A program made the translations under genes and the position numbers. This document shows, in pieces, positions 45,951-57,434 of a stretch of DNA of 64,000 nt (its first letter is position 1; every line of letters begins with the position of its first letter). Under the pieces are notes generated by a model. It did not search any database. It worked only from the letters and a program-made list of their open reading frames with translations, and was not told where the DNA came from. This DNA comes from Monilinia fructicola. Its lineage: Eukaryota; Ascomycota; Leotiomycetes; Helotiales; Sclerotiniaceae. The DNA is taken from assembly GCA_008692225.1 (NCBI GenBank), contig VICG01000007.1, forward strand, positions 1,646,501 to 1,710,500, read 5' to 3'.

Positions 45951-46915
45951 ATGTCTAAATTATTCATTGGGTAAGTCCACACAACAATTACATTCTATTC
46001 CAAATCTATCGCTTGACAGATTGACTGATATTTCATGCGTAGTGGCCTTGCATGGCACACAGATGAGAACGCTCTCCGTGAGAAGTTCTCTGAATTCGGA
46101 ACAGTCGAAGAAGCTGTATGTTTCACACTTCCTTGCTCGACAAATTCGAATTCGGGATAAGAAACTGATACAATTCATACAGGTTGTCGTCAAGGATCGT
46201 GACACTGGTCGCAGCCGTGGCTTTGGCTTTGTTCGCTATGGACAGAGCAACAACCCTGAGTCTTCCCCTGAGGCAGATGCTGAGAAGGCCATCCAAGAGA
46301 TGAACAGTGTCGAGTATGAATTACCCGATACGCATTTCTCTGGCCAGAATCTAACATGAAGATAGGTTCGATGGTCGTACTATTCGTGTCGACAAGGCCT
46401 CCGAGCGTTCAGGAAATGACCGTGCCGGTGGTGGTGGTGGATTCGGTGGTGGACGTGGTGGTGGAGGATATGGAGGTGGCCGTGGAGGCGGTGGATACGG
46501 TGGTGGTGGTGGAGGATACGGCGGTGGCCGTGGCTATGACAACAACTCCGGTGGAGGTTACTCTGGAGGTGGTGGATACAGCGGAGGTAAGACTTCTCTT
46601 GATTGCCCTAGGCAATTTACCATACGAACCATACTGATGACAATATAGGTGGCGGTTACTCTGGTGGCGGAGGTAAGCGATCTCGTCCGACAAGCCTGTC
46701 GTGAATTTTTGCATGGCATTTACTAACAATTGAGATGATAAAGGCGGCTACAATGGAGGCGGTGGTGGTGAGTCGCATCAAGGATATCCCTTCTTACCGT
46801 CTTACAGTTATACTAATTTTCAATAGGTTACTCTGGCGGTGGCGGTGGATATTCCGGTGGTGGAGGATACGACCGTGGACAAGGTGGTGGAAACGCCGGT
46901 CAATGGGGAAACTAA
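45951..46915 (+). CDS. Glycine-rich RNA-binding protein with single RRM
   Basis: Seven exons encode 193 residues: 45951-45970, 46043-46115, 46183-46313, 46366-46586, 46649-46672, 46744-46767 and 46827-46915. All introns are GT-AG and in frame. The RRM covers residues 1 to about 90, with RNP2 LFIGGL (4-9) and RNP1 RGFGFVRY (43-50). The remainder is a [14 protein letters not shown] low-complexity tail ending GNAGQWGN, as in cold-inducible glycine-rich proteins and fungal homologues. Such proteins act as RNA chaperones in stress responses and can phase-separate through the Gly/Tyr tail. Exons 5 and 6 are each 24 nt and encode near-identical octapeptides, suggesting internal exon duplication. Start chosen at 45951 because it begins the RRM directly; the longer upstream frame from 45901 is out of place. 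Confidence 0.92.
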
Positions 46916-47314
46916 TAAATTGCTCATCGAGTGGATGGTACTTTCTTCTCCCATATCTCTCAGTTTTGAGGGCAAGAAAAGTTAGCCTGGAGTTTTCAGC
47001 AAAGGTTGATTGTGTGGTGGATTCAAGGATGTTATCTTTTTTGATGACAGCCTGAGATTTGCTTCGTGGTTTCTGGCAGCGGTTCTGACCTGGCGAGCTG
47101 TATGCTTGCGTGGAGTTTGGAGGGTATCTTACCTTGCTCGATCACATTTTCTTTTGACATCTCACAAATGTTTTTCAAGTCTGCCTGTATTTTCGATCCT
47201 AGATCACTTTGATCAAGGTCTCTCTCTATGAAGGCTGCATCTTTTGCAGGTCTCTCTAAATGGTCTATGGCAATAATACCCAAAAAGGGAATGAATGAAT
47301 GGCTCTTTCGCAAA
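46916..47314. other. Short convergent intergenic region
   Basis: 3' flanks of the RRM gene and the ChaC gene. No other feature seen. Confidence 0.7.
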
Positions 47315-48589
47315 TTACTTTTCAGTCTCCTCTTGCGCATCCGTGCTTGCAATCTTCTTGAGCTCATGATCTAGAACCTGTGTGTGACTTGCTTCTGCTT
47401 CGATACCCAATTGACTCTCGGCCATCTTCCGAACCCTATCTGCCAGATCTTTTACATGCTCATCACCACTCTCAGGACTCAACTCATCCACTAAGAACAT
47501 CAGTATGACAATTCATGTGAAGCATGCTACAAGGGAAAAGATGGACAATCATTCTAGACATCTTCACAAGTCGGTATACAGAGACCAAGTAAAAAACACC
47601 CACAAGCAATATCCAAACTCCACAGGTAATCCCGATTCAAGCCACTCGGGCCCTTGCTCCTCCATATATGCTCGGCCAACTCCTGGGGCTCTTGCGGTCC
47701 GGTAAATTGTGCGTTGTCGGGCGTTCCTATGTAGACTAGGGTTCTGATGGTCGGTCGGGGGGTGGCGGCGTCGCCGGGGGCGTCCGAGGGATAGAATGGG
47801 GTGTAGTGGATGGTGTAGCCGTTGATCTCGCGGATGTCGAGGTAGGCGCGCACCTCGGGGACGCGGGCGGCGGGGATTCGGTACGCGGTGCCCCATACCT
47901 TGGGGGGGGAGGAGGAGGAGGGGATCGGGTGCGGGTCTTGCAGCGTGAGCCAGTGGGCGTGCGGGATGAGGGTTACGACGCGGCCGGGGGCCGTGGGGGT
48001 GCCGCGGTGGTCTTCGCTGGAGGGGTGGGGGTGGGGGTTAGATTGCTTGGGTTGGGTTGGTTTGGTTTGGGAGGGGAGGGAGGGAAGGGGAACGGCGCTG
48101 AGAATTTACCTAGCCTAGATGTCGTTAGTCGGAGTGGGAATCCCCCTCCCCATCGAGGGAACAATGCGAGGAAGATGGCTCGTCCGCAGCGGACTCATGC
48201 CCCTATCCCGTGCAAAGCAATCCACGCACCTGCCAGAACCTCCGCACATATCCGGTTACGTAGCCGGGAATTCGTCGATCTGTGGGTTGGTTGTGAGCGT
48301 GGGTGTTGGGTTGGTGTGTTTTCTTGTCGTTTGGGGAGCGCGGGGGGGGGGGGGGGGGGTATGCAGGCGAGGTAGATGATGAGGGTGATGGAGGAGGGCA
48401 CGTACCAAAATGTGGAGGGGGTTTCCAGATCAGACTTCTGTGGTTGGGGATGGTGGGTTAGTCTGCTGGGTGTCTTGGTTAAGTCGTGTGGGAGGGGGGG
48501 AGGGCTGGAAGGCTTTGCATATACCCGTATCCGAAGATCCAAAATTCGTTCTCGGCATCGTGGGAGTCGTTCGGGCTGTTGTCGCCCAT
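47315..48589 (-). CDS. ChaC-family glutathione-specific gamma-glutamylcyclotransferase
   Basis: Six exons encode 246 residues: 48589-48525, 48437-48406, 48279-48230, 48114-48110, 48016-47604 and 47490-47315. Reading starts MGDNSPNDSHDAENEFWIFG and continues GYGSLIWKPPPHFDRRIPGY (substrate loop GYGSL at 20-24), FWQASEDHRGTP, PGRVVTLI, VWGTAYRI and YLDIREINGY, whose Glu114 sits at the catalytic general-base position. The C-terminal SGDEHVKDLADRV helix is also typical. The enzyme splits glutathione to 5-oxoproline and Cys-Gly in the cytosol and controls glutathione turnover. The Ala-Ser of FWQAS comes from a 5-nt exon (GCTAG) at 48114-48110 between introns of 115 and 93 nt; direct joining of its neighbours breaks the frame. 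Confidence 0.92.
48110..48114 (-). other. Predicted 5-nt microexon of the ChaC gene
   Basis: On the minus strand the bases GCTAG are preceded by CGACTAACGACATCTAG (good branch site and acceptor) and followed by GTAAAT (donor). Including them restores frame and gives the conserved FWQASEDHRG segment. Confidence 0.75.
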
Positions 48590-49045
48590 GGTGGTGGTGG
48601 GTGGTGAGTTTGGGAGTGGAATGGATTTTCGGTGGGTGTGAGAGAGAGAGTGTGTGTGTGTGAGGATTTCAGTTACTAGTATGGGATTGAGTGAGGGGTA
48701 TAAAATATTATCTGAGGCTAGTGTGATGATGATGATGCTGATGGTGCTGATGGCGGAATGATGACGTGGAGCGGAATATTGATGATTTAACCTTAAAAGG
48801 TTCGATGATACAGAATGTATCTGATTTGTACTTCTGTTATTGGTACGCAGGACCAATAAATATCATATTAGCGTTTTGGGTGAGATAGAGAGATGGATAA
48901 CCTTGAAGGCTTTTGTTTCCACTTTTTTCTCCAGATGAAGAAAAAAAGATAGTTATGGATGGATGGATGGATCTATCCATGGATTGTGCTGTACTATTGT
49001 ATTATTTTATGTGTGATTACTAATTGTAATTAGTCTGTACCTAGG

Positions 49046-49282
<237 letters not shown>

Positions 49283-49874
49283 TTTATTTATTTTTATTTA
49301 TTATTCACGTGTTTAAGTTTTTAATATATAACCTTGGAAATAAAAGTAATAGTTCATCATCTTATAAAATCCACCTAGATTGCCTCGAGGCGTGTAGAAT
49401 ATCCATGGATATGATATTAATTATCCATACGGTTAGGACTATCAATGAAGATCCATAGATGATTATCCACTTTAAAGGTAGGAAGGAAGGAGGAAGGCAG
49501 CTGGAGATAGTAAGAGTGAGTATACCTAGGTAAGTACATATCAATCAAGTTCATCCAACACCAACCAAACTGGAAGATTTGGATCAAGATGAATCAGGTA
49601 ATTGATTACCTAATTATATATTTTATATTTGTAATATTATATATATATATATAATATATAATACATAATATAAGTAAGTAGCCTTAGCAAAGTGTCATTC
49701 TGAATCCATATTATGAATGCCCAGGTGAGCATTTTGTTTGCAGGTGTTCACCTGTTCTTCAAGATTGGGCATCACTGATGCTCAGCCCCTCCAGCTGTGA
49801 ATGAATGAATGGATATATTCATATATATATATATATATAAATATATATAATATATATATAATATCATATAATAT

Positions 49875-49913
<39 letters not shown>

Positions 49914-50482
49914 CATCTCTCTAGGCCGCAGGGCTACTTATTCTTATTCTTATTATGATTACTTCCCTCCCCTCCCCTTCCCTTCTCTTTACCTACTTAG
50001 CATCGATTCATTTCTCTTCAAGCTCTATTCGAGTTAAGTCTCTTCTTGGTTCTTCAACAGTTCCTCAACAATTCTTCAACAACCCTTTTCTCCATCAACT
50101 CATAACCTTCACCATCACCAGGATACGAATAGATAATAAGATTAAATTCTTATAATCATACCTTTTTGATTTGATAACCTCACCTCCTCACCTCCTTCGC
50201 TTTGCAAATTGAAAATATCATTAGTAGGTCCACGGGGATCTGAAATATAGATCCACCACCACCGTCGTACAGCCGTACAACCGTACTCGCCTCGAAGAGA
50301 AACAACCATCTTGGGACTCCAGGGCTTCATTCACACGGCCCCTCTAATCGCTCGAGCTCAAATCTTAAAGGATCAGACAACAACTACTCGAGTATCAAAT
50401 TTAACCTTGGAACCCTCACTCTCGTACATAGACATTCGACAACTCTTAAAGAAACACTTTGTCGCGAGGCATATTCTACTAC

Positions 50483-50524
50483 TCCATCCATCAATCCATC
50501 CATCCATCCATCCATCCATCCATC
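50483..50524. repeat. (CATC)n microsatellite
   Basis: About ten copies directly upstream (25 bp) of the PEF gene start, hence probably in its leader. Confidence 0.9.
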
Positions 50525-50548
50525 CAGTATTCTCAAATAATAATCAAC

Positions 50549-51796
50549 ATGGCTTATAATAAAGCTTTCAACCCAGATTCGCTGCCTGCGTAAGTCCAAG
50601 CCGTCTCCCTATACTGTAGAATTCAGCTGAACCATCACCTCAATCACAGATTCGCAGAGCCAGAACGAGTAATATAGTCCTTCCCCAATTTGCTTCATAC
50701 ATCCATATCTAATCAACTCCCGCAATAGAAAAGTACACAATCCCCGTCCATTCAAAACTCCATTCAAAGCCCCGTCCATAGCCAAGCGCAACAAGCAATG
50801 TATAACGCGCAATATGAAAAGCGGCCGTCCCCAGTTCAGACTGCACATCCCAACGACCGAAGACCAGATGGTCGAAGACTCTCCCCTCAGATGCATCCCC
50901 CAGCCAATTATGGCGTTTCTCCTCCAAACCGAGGATATGCATCGCCACCCCCAGGTCAATTTCAAGCCGGCAGAGTTGCCCCGCAGACCAGACCGGCGCA
51001 ATTCTCAAGACCTACTCACTCGCCTGCCCCTCCTGGTGCGGATCCGCAATTATGGCCATTGTTCCAGGCGGTGGATAAAGATAGTATGTTTTAACTCCCA
51101 TTACCTCTTCTCCCTGTTTGAAATTCGAGAATCAAACACTAAGCTTTGTCGCCCTCCAGGAACCGGTGCCCTCACGGAAAAAGAACTTCGCGCCGCCCTC
51201 GTAAATGGCGATTGGTCAGCCTTTGATCCCTACACTGTAAAAATGATGATTCGCATGTTCGACACGGATCGCAGCAACACCATCAATTTTGAAGAATTTT
51301 GTGGACTTTGGGGATTCCTCGCATCATGGCGTTCGTTGTTCGACCGTTTCGATAAAGATCGTAGTGGGAATATTAGTTTGGATGAATATTCAGAGGCTTT
51401 GGTGGCTTTTGGATATAGACTGAGTGAGAGTTTTGTGGCAACGCTGTTTAAGGCCTATGATAAGAGGAGAGAGGGCGCAATCAGTTTTGATTTGTTTGTG
51501 CAGAGTTGCATTAGTTTGAAGAGGATGACAGATGTGTAGGTTTTTTTCCCTTCATTTTGTTTGTGATTGGAATGTTGACAGGCTTTGGACTCGCTTTCCT
51601 TGCATTGCATTGAACGTTCACAATTTGGATTCGCTAACATATCATCCTAAAATAGCTTCAAACGGTATGATGATGACCGTGATGGTAAGTCTTTCTCCCT
51701 TCATTTTTAGTTGCAGATTTCTCATTATCCTTATTAGGTTACATAACGCTCTCCTTCGAGGACTTTCTCTTGGAGATCATTCGACAGAAGTATTAA
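50549..51796 (+). CDS. Penta-EF-hand (PEF) calcium-binding protein, Pef1/ALG-2 type
   Basis: Six exons encode 292 residues: 50549-50589, 50650-50668, 50729-51083, 51160-51535, 51656-51684 and 51738-51796, all GT-AG and in frame. Residues 1-125 are Pro/Gln/Ser-rich low complexity. Five EF-hands follow: AVDKDRTGALTEKEL (about 134-148), MFDTDRSNTINFEEF (171-185), RFDKDRSGNISLDEY (201-215), AYDKRREGAISFDLF (237-251, a degenerate loop that probably binds calcium weakly) and RYDDDRDGYITLSFEDF (267-283, with the two-residue insertion typical of the fifth PEF hand used for dimerisation). Yeast Pef1 and animal ALG-2 link calcium to ESCRT/COPII and stress adaptation. Here the family call is firm and the role inferred. 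Exon 2 is only 19 nt. Confidence 0.93.
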
Positions 51797-54120
51797 TTTC
51801 ATTGTAACTTCGACATGGTGAGAATTTGGAGCATGTGGGCAAGTAAACAAAAGGTTTTCACCTTGGTAGGAAAGGGGAGTTGGATTGAAATTTATAGCTA
51901 AACTTGCCTTTACCAATGATGGAAAATTAGGAAGAGATGCGAGGATGTGAAGTGTCTATAGGAAGTATAGATACTCATCATAAATATGATACCCAGGGTT
52001 TTTACATTCTTGACTAGTGTTCTGCGGGCAGTGATGATTCAAGACTTGAGACTTGATACTTGATACAATGAATCTTGAGAATTATTATGGACGTTGCCAT
52101 GAGAGCAATCAGATCACATCATCGAACTCATCCTCTTGTCACCATGTCTATTCAACAATGATATAGAGTCAGCCCTGGAGTATGAAAAAGTCCCTATTTG
52201 AAGGTAAACGCGTATATAGGCATAGTAAGTGATATATAACGTCAATCAATACCTACCTCCCGACCACAGACCTGGTGGACTCCATACGCTCTACATACTT
52301 TATGCACCTTCTACAATCCATCCGTCCCATCCTCTCCATACCCCAACACGAACCCATCATCGCACAACGAATGCTCGGAAGGGAGCAAAAGGATGCCTAG
52401 GTACGTGGGAGGTATTTTTATCACGGCGATTTTTTCTTTTTCTTTTTCTTTTTTGGGGGAGGGCGAGGGGGGTTTCTTTCTCTTTGTGGTCTTTGGTTGG
52501 TTGGTGGCTTGCTTGGTTGGTGGAGTGGATCTTGGGGTCTGGATCTTGGGATATCTGGATGGGGAGGGGGGTGGAGATTTTGGCTGGTTGGCTGGCTGGT
52601 TGGCTATGGCTTTGAAGTGGTGGGGAGGTTAGGGAGTGTGGGTAGTGGTACTGGTTTTTTGGTTGGTTGTGGTTGTGGTTGTGGTTGTTGGAGAATTTCT
52701 TCTTCGCAGTTTGCAGATGTAGAGGTGGAGATGGAGAACGTAGGCCTGGGATTACCATTGCAGTTTCCATTATCGAAGGGATTTTGGAGATGGGTAATTG
52801 CCGTTACCTGCTGGCGTGATACAATACAATAATACCCTTTTGGTTATGGTTTGCGCGCCTTTGGATATTTGCTCTTTGAGGGGCGCGCAGGCGAGGGGGG
52901 CTGGAGGTTGTTTTTTGGTGTGTCTGGTGGTGGCTCAGTATCTGCTCTTGGTGTCGCTGTAGCTGGGTGATGCTATGATGATGGGTTGTGGATACTGCGG
53001 GTGGTGTCTGGGGTATATCGATCTTCTTGGTTCCGATGATGTAGGCATTATACTTGCTTAAAGTCTGCTGTGTATAATGCACTTGGGTCGTTCTTGCGTA
53101 CGCGCGGACTCTACAGCATCCGCTGCTCTGCCTGTCATATGGTCACTCCGATGTTGAATTTTGAGATGGGAGTGAGGGGGTTTTGGAGGATGATGTTGTA
53201 AGGGTATGGATAGTGGGAGATGTTTGAGCTGGATGTAGAGGGGGAGAGATTGGGAGATTGATGGGGAATGATTGGACCGGGATTGTATTTGATCTTTTGA
53301 AGGGAAAGGCTTTGATAGATGTGGGGTGGGGTGTTGCGGATTCAGGGGCCTCGTCTAATATTTGGAATGTAGACTTGCGAGAGGATTGTGTGGAATGGGA
53401 TGGAATATTGTGATTTGATGTGATATATAAATTTACCATGATTGAAAAAGCCATGACGATTTCCTATGTGAATTCACCTTGATTAATAAAGTGATGGAAG
53501 GATTCTGTATTAATTCGGCCATAACCAATCAGAAGACGGCGTCATTCTTACGCAAATAACACGAGTGTAACTCTAATATTTCTATCTCTAATCCAAGCAT
53601 CGCTCTTCTTTTCCATTTTGTCACACTTGAATACTCATCTAGGGTTAGAATTTACTGAGCATTCATTAATGCGCACAAAATATGGGGCTAATGTGTCCGA
53701 TTATAGTCATTTCTACGGCTGGTAGTTGATTGTTGTAATTCTTCAGTTATCTATTTTGATTCAGTGAGTCATACCAATCAAGCATTTCCCAGGTACTCCA
53801 TGAAGAACAAATGAACATTAGGTACCCAGCAAAGCACAACAACAATCATCGAGTATCACCACGGGCCTAGAAATCAAATGATAATTAAGTCGTACGGCAG
53901 AACAATCACAAAGTATCGCTTACGGTTGTGGATCTGTTATATAAACTCCCCCCTTTCTCTCTCGAATGCTTTCTTGATCTCTTTACACAATAAGATACAT
54001 CCAGAATACTTACCCAAGCTCCAGATACTCACATAATCTCTACGATCTAATCTACAACCGTCAAGTCCCTCATCACACCCCACCTCACCACCCCATCAAC
54101 AACAGGCACCCACGCACAAC
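51797..54120. other. Intergenic region with GT-rich low complexity, no accepted gene
   Basis: Between 52400 and 52700 runs of TTTTC, GGTTGG and TGTGGT dominate, creating glycine- or His/Gln-rich frames on both strands that I reject. The minus strand 52804-53454 has Ser/Thr/Pro/His-rich frames with ATG starts but no conserved motif. A good TATAAA sits at about 53940 upstream of the gene at 54121. Confidence 0.5.
53938..53947 (+). promoter_or_regulatory. TATA box for the gene at 54121
   Basis: TTATATAAAC followed by a CT-rich initiator region, about 180 bp before the start codon. This is a standard spacing for a fungal TATA promoter with a leader of 120-150 nt. Confidence 0.55.
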
Positions 54121-54396
54121 ATGCCGTCCAAAAAGATATCCAACGAAGGGCAACACCCGTCGCAACAAGCCAACAAGCCCCCACCTCAACCAGCTAACGA
54201 ACCCAAGGCCAAACAACCCAAGACCGAAGAGAGCAAAACGGACTCACCAGCACCCAAACAAGACGCCGCCAAGCCAAAAGAACACAAAGCCCCAGCGGGC
54301 CGGAGGCAAACGGAATCATGCCCCCGCTGCTGCAGCACGGGATTTCTCGGCGCCTGTCACACCTGTGGTTGGGGCACGGGCATCGGAATGGATTGA
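54121..54396 (+). CDS. 91-residue Lys/Pro/Gln-rich protein with C-terminal Cys cluster
   Basis: Starts MPSKKISNEGQHPSQQANKP (context acaacATGC) and continues as a hydrophilic Lys/Pro/Glu-rich stretch to about residue 64. It then ends in a compact SCPRCCSTGFLGACHTCGWG tail with five Cys and one His, followed by TGIGMD. The CxxCC...C.xC pattern could bind one zinc ion, or the Cys could be palmitoylated, as in the CYSTM-like tails of small stress proteins; I cannot choose. No signal peptide. A TATA box and CA-rich leader upstream argue it is a real, possibly stress-regulated gene. Family not recognised. Confidence 0.65.
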   Translation: MPSKKISNEGQHPSQQANKPPPQPANEPKAKQPKTEESKTDSPAPKQDAAKPKEHKAPAGRRQTESCPRCCSTGFLGACHTCGWGTGIGMD

Positions 54397-55412
54397 TGAG
54401 ACGTGCGTGGCGTTGGGGTTCGCGTGCAGTAGCCCACGCCCAAGATCGGAAGATGGTTGTGGCCGGGAGGGTTGGGGCTGGGGGCATTCTTGTTTTCCAC
54501 GGGGCTTCGTGGCGGGGAGTGATTTTTGTCCATTCGTGCGTTTGGATGTGTGGCTTGAGTGATGAAAGAAGTTTGCCATGAGTATGCACGGTGAAACGCT
54601 GGCTGGTGTTGGGCCTTTTGATTACCACCCTCGTATGTATAACTGGAGGCTTATGTGTACGTTGGTAGGTATGGTCAAACTCGATAGTATCAAAAAAGAT
54701 ATTCAAACGTTTGACATGCTTGTTTCAAACTTGATCAGGATCTGAAAGTTCTATTCTAAGCTGAATCAAGATCTGAATGGGCATTTCAGATCAGAATTCA
54801 GTATTTCAATTCACTTTTAATGGTATTCAGTATTCGAACAATAGTATTAGGTACTTTCAGTAATATATAATTCGGTAAATTATTCTCATGCCACAAAAGT
54901 CGAAGACATCTTACCGTTATGCTACGTAGATTCTATACTGTAGAATCTACGGTGGAAGGTGGAAGGTAGGATATATGCTGGAATTATGGCATCGATAGAA
55001 AAGGGGTGTAAAGGGGCGAAAATGAAATGCTAGAATCTATATTATTGAGTTTATGTGGTATCAGAGTAAAGCCCCTTCGATTTTTATGGTATGAAGAGTA
55101 ACCGACTGTATATAACTTGATACTACATATGTATATATATATAGTATATATATTATATTTAGAATAGTTCATACATGCTCGACAGCTGCAGGATCTTGAT
55201 CCTGTGTATCCTTTCGCACACTGAGATCAGCAAGTGATTCATCTCGAGCAGAGCAGATTCTCGTCAAACAGACTAATATAACGAATGAGATGAACACTAG
55301 TGCCAACACTGAACAAAAACACATTTATTTCATCGGCATTTCATTCATCTTCGTTTATATCATCATCATCATCATCGTCATCATCGCTGCTGTCATCATC
55401 CACAATCTCCTG
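54397..55412. other. Intergenic region between convergent genes
   Basis: AT-rich to the right (TA repeats near 55130-55155). Repeated TTCAGAT/CTGAAT words occur at 54735-54860. No gene seen; shadow frames opposite the gene at 54121 are discarded. Confidence 0.6.
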
Positions 55413-55790
55413 CTACTCTCGAAATCCCTCAAAAGCCGATCCCTTTGTGCTCCCCTCCTTTCCTTCACTCTCCCCTACTTCCTTCATCATCTCATCCTTT
55501 TCAAACTCTAAATCTCCCACCCCCTTAACCAACTCCTTGCCATCCCTCTTATGGCGCCTCATCTCCTTCAACTTCTGTATCTTCTTCTTCTTCTTCTTCT
55601 CTGCTCTCTCCTCCAACTTTTCCAGTTGCTTCGTCTGTTTCTTCCCCAGTTTTTTCTGCATCGTGAATGAGCCTTGAGTGGCTGAACTTCACAACAATAA
55701 ACTGATATCACCTACCGCGAGATTATTTCTCTTACTCCTCTTGAGAAGAGAGGGATGTGCCGCAGCACTTGATGATTGATTGGGCGCCAT
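55413..55790 (-). CDS. 105-residue Lys/Glu-rich coiled-coil protein
   Basis: Exon 55790-55716 (MAPNQSSSAAAHPSLLKRSK and RNNLA) joins exon 55655-55413 (KKLGKKQTKQLEKLEERAEK, a poly-Lys run, then acidic C terminus) through a 60-nt intron with GTAGGT donor and GCAG acceptor, keeping frame. The centre is a strongly helical, charged coiled coil; the N terminus is Ser-rich and basic. Such composition is common in small nucleolar or ribosome-associated factors, but I do not recognise the family. Without the intron the second exon would start at its own ATG 55661; the spliced form is better because it joins smooth basic sequence. Confidence 0.6.
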
Positions 55791-56979
55791 TTTGTACTGA
55801 TGGTGCAACGGAGAGAGGGTGCGTCGAAATATTGTTATTGCTCGAGGGAGAAAGGTTGAAGCGCACAAAATGATTGTTGCTGTGAAAGGCTGTGATGGTA
55901 GCCTCATGATCTTGGAGCACCATAAATCCAAGAGCAAACTTCACGGGATGATATTATCTTGATTTCGCTTGGTGAATTGTAGATGTGCAAAATTATTCGT
56001 TTTCTATTTCTGATTTGGGGGTTACTACCACTACTAAAAACGAGTGAAAGGACCTTTCATGGACTTGCGTGTACAGAAATATTGCCTTTGATCCTCGAGT
56101 TCCCTGTCTTCCATATCACCTTTTGCAGTGCTTGAATGGTTATTTTCAAAGTGTAGCAGCGATGGTATGTTGAATTTTTGTGGGGGCGGAGCTAATTATA
56201 TTAAGCGAAGGGGATGGGTCGACAACTGCCGATAAAATGGCACCGATGAGTCGCATTATTGAAGCGGTCTTGATTCCATGCCATGCAATAAAAGCTCCGT
56301 GGGTTTATAAGTGATGCATTTAGAGTCAAGATAGTAGGTTGACAGGTGAGTCATACCCATGAAGGCGTGTGGTGTGTAGGGCGGAGGAAGCCAAAGCCGT
56401 ATTCCAAACAACGAATTCAGAATCCATGGAATGATAACTTAGTGAGAGCCTCAGAGTGATAAGTGGTCAATATAAATGATTTGAGAGCAGGTAAGGCTCT
56501 AAGTTTCGTAGAATAAAACGGATACTTTAAGGTGTTCAAGGAGATCAATATAAAGGTTTTGCGACAGCTTACTCCACTTCAAGCACTTCAACAGCAAAAC
56601 AAATCAATAGAGACTGCCACTTCCACTTCAATCAAATTGTGAAAAATGTAGAGCGCGGTTCCTTACTTCTCTAAGCTGGGGGGTAAAAGCAAAGATATCG
56701 AACACATGAGAGACCCCGTAAGTTATGAGTAACTCCTTTTAGTAGCAAAGTGCAGAACAAAAAATAACACTCATATATTGTTATCTCTTGCTTCATTATT
56801 ACTTATCAGGACCTTTGTGGTATATATGTATGCCAGATGGTAGCAGCTATGCTTAAATGAGGTATTCAATTTTAATTTGTGTGAGTGGTCGTGTCAATAT
56901 GTGGTGAGTGGGTCCAAATCTGCGAACCGAGAAATCATACTATATTGTCGTAGATTATGCGACTACTTCCATCAATTTG

Positions 56980-57121
56980 GTGAGGAACAAAGAGTTTGGC
57001 AGTCTTGGTGGGCTAAGGTGGTGCGGATCACCTTGTTTCAAGTTGCTTTAGTTTGCCCTGTCAAGCGTATTTGTTCTGAGAGTTGTAAGCAGTAGGGTTC
57101 ACCCGAAGCTTTTGCACTTTT
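56980..57121 (+). repeat. 142-bp direct repeat, copy 1
   Basis: Nearly identical to 57293-57434, with about six substitutions, mostly transitions. Contains the perfect stem AAGGTG-(8 nt)-CACCTT and ends in a T run after GGGTTCACCCGAAGC. Confidence 0.85.
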
Positions 57122-57292
57122 TTGATTCTCTTTTTTGATTCTCTTTTTGTCTTTTGGGATGTTCAGCTCTTATGCATTGTGTTGTATTATTTTTCAATAA
57201 TACGGATTCATTTTTGTGGGGCTTATATGGGGGTTTAGGCGAGATATCTGATGTATATATATTCAATATTTCTGAGAGTGTTCAACAATTCA

Positions 57293-57434
57293 GTGATGAA
57301 TAAAGAGTTTGGCAGTCTTGGTGGGCTAAGGTGGTGCGAATCACCTTGTTTCAAGTTGCTTTAGTTTGCCCTGTCAAGCGTATTTGTTCTGAGAGTTGTA
57401 AGCAGTAGGGTTCGCCCGAAGCTTTTGCATTTTT
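57293..57434 (+). repeat. 142-bp direct repeat, copy 2
   Basis: Second copy, 313 bp downstream of the first in the same orientation. Stem bases are unchanged while the loop has one G-to-A difference. It ends in a T run after GGGTTCGCCCGAAGC. Confidence 0.85.

Noticed and set aside
52357..53454. Minus-strand frames rich in His, Gln, Ser and Pro
   Set aside because: Repeat-driven composition and no join that gives a recognisable protein; could hold a real fast-evolving gene but I cannot support it.
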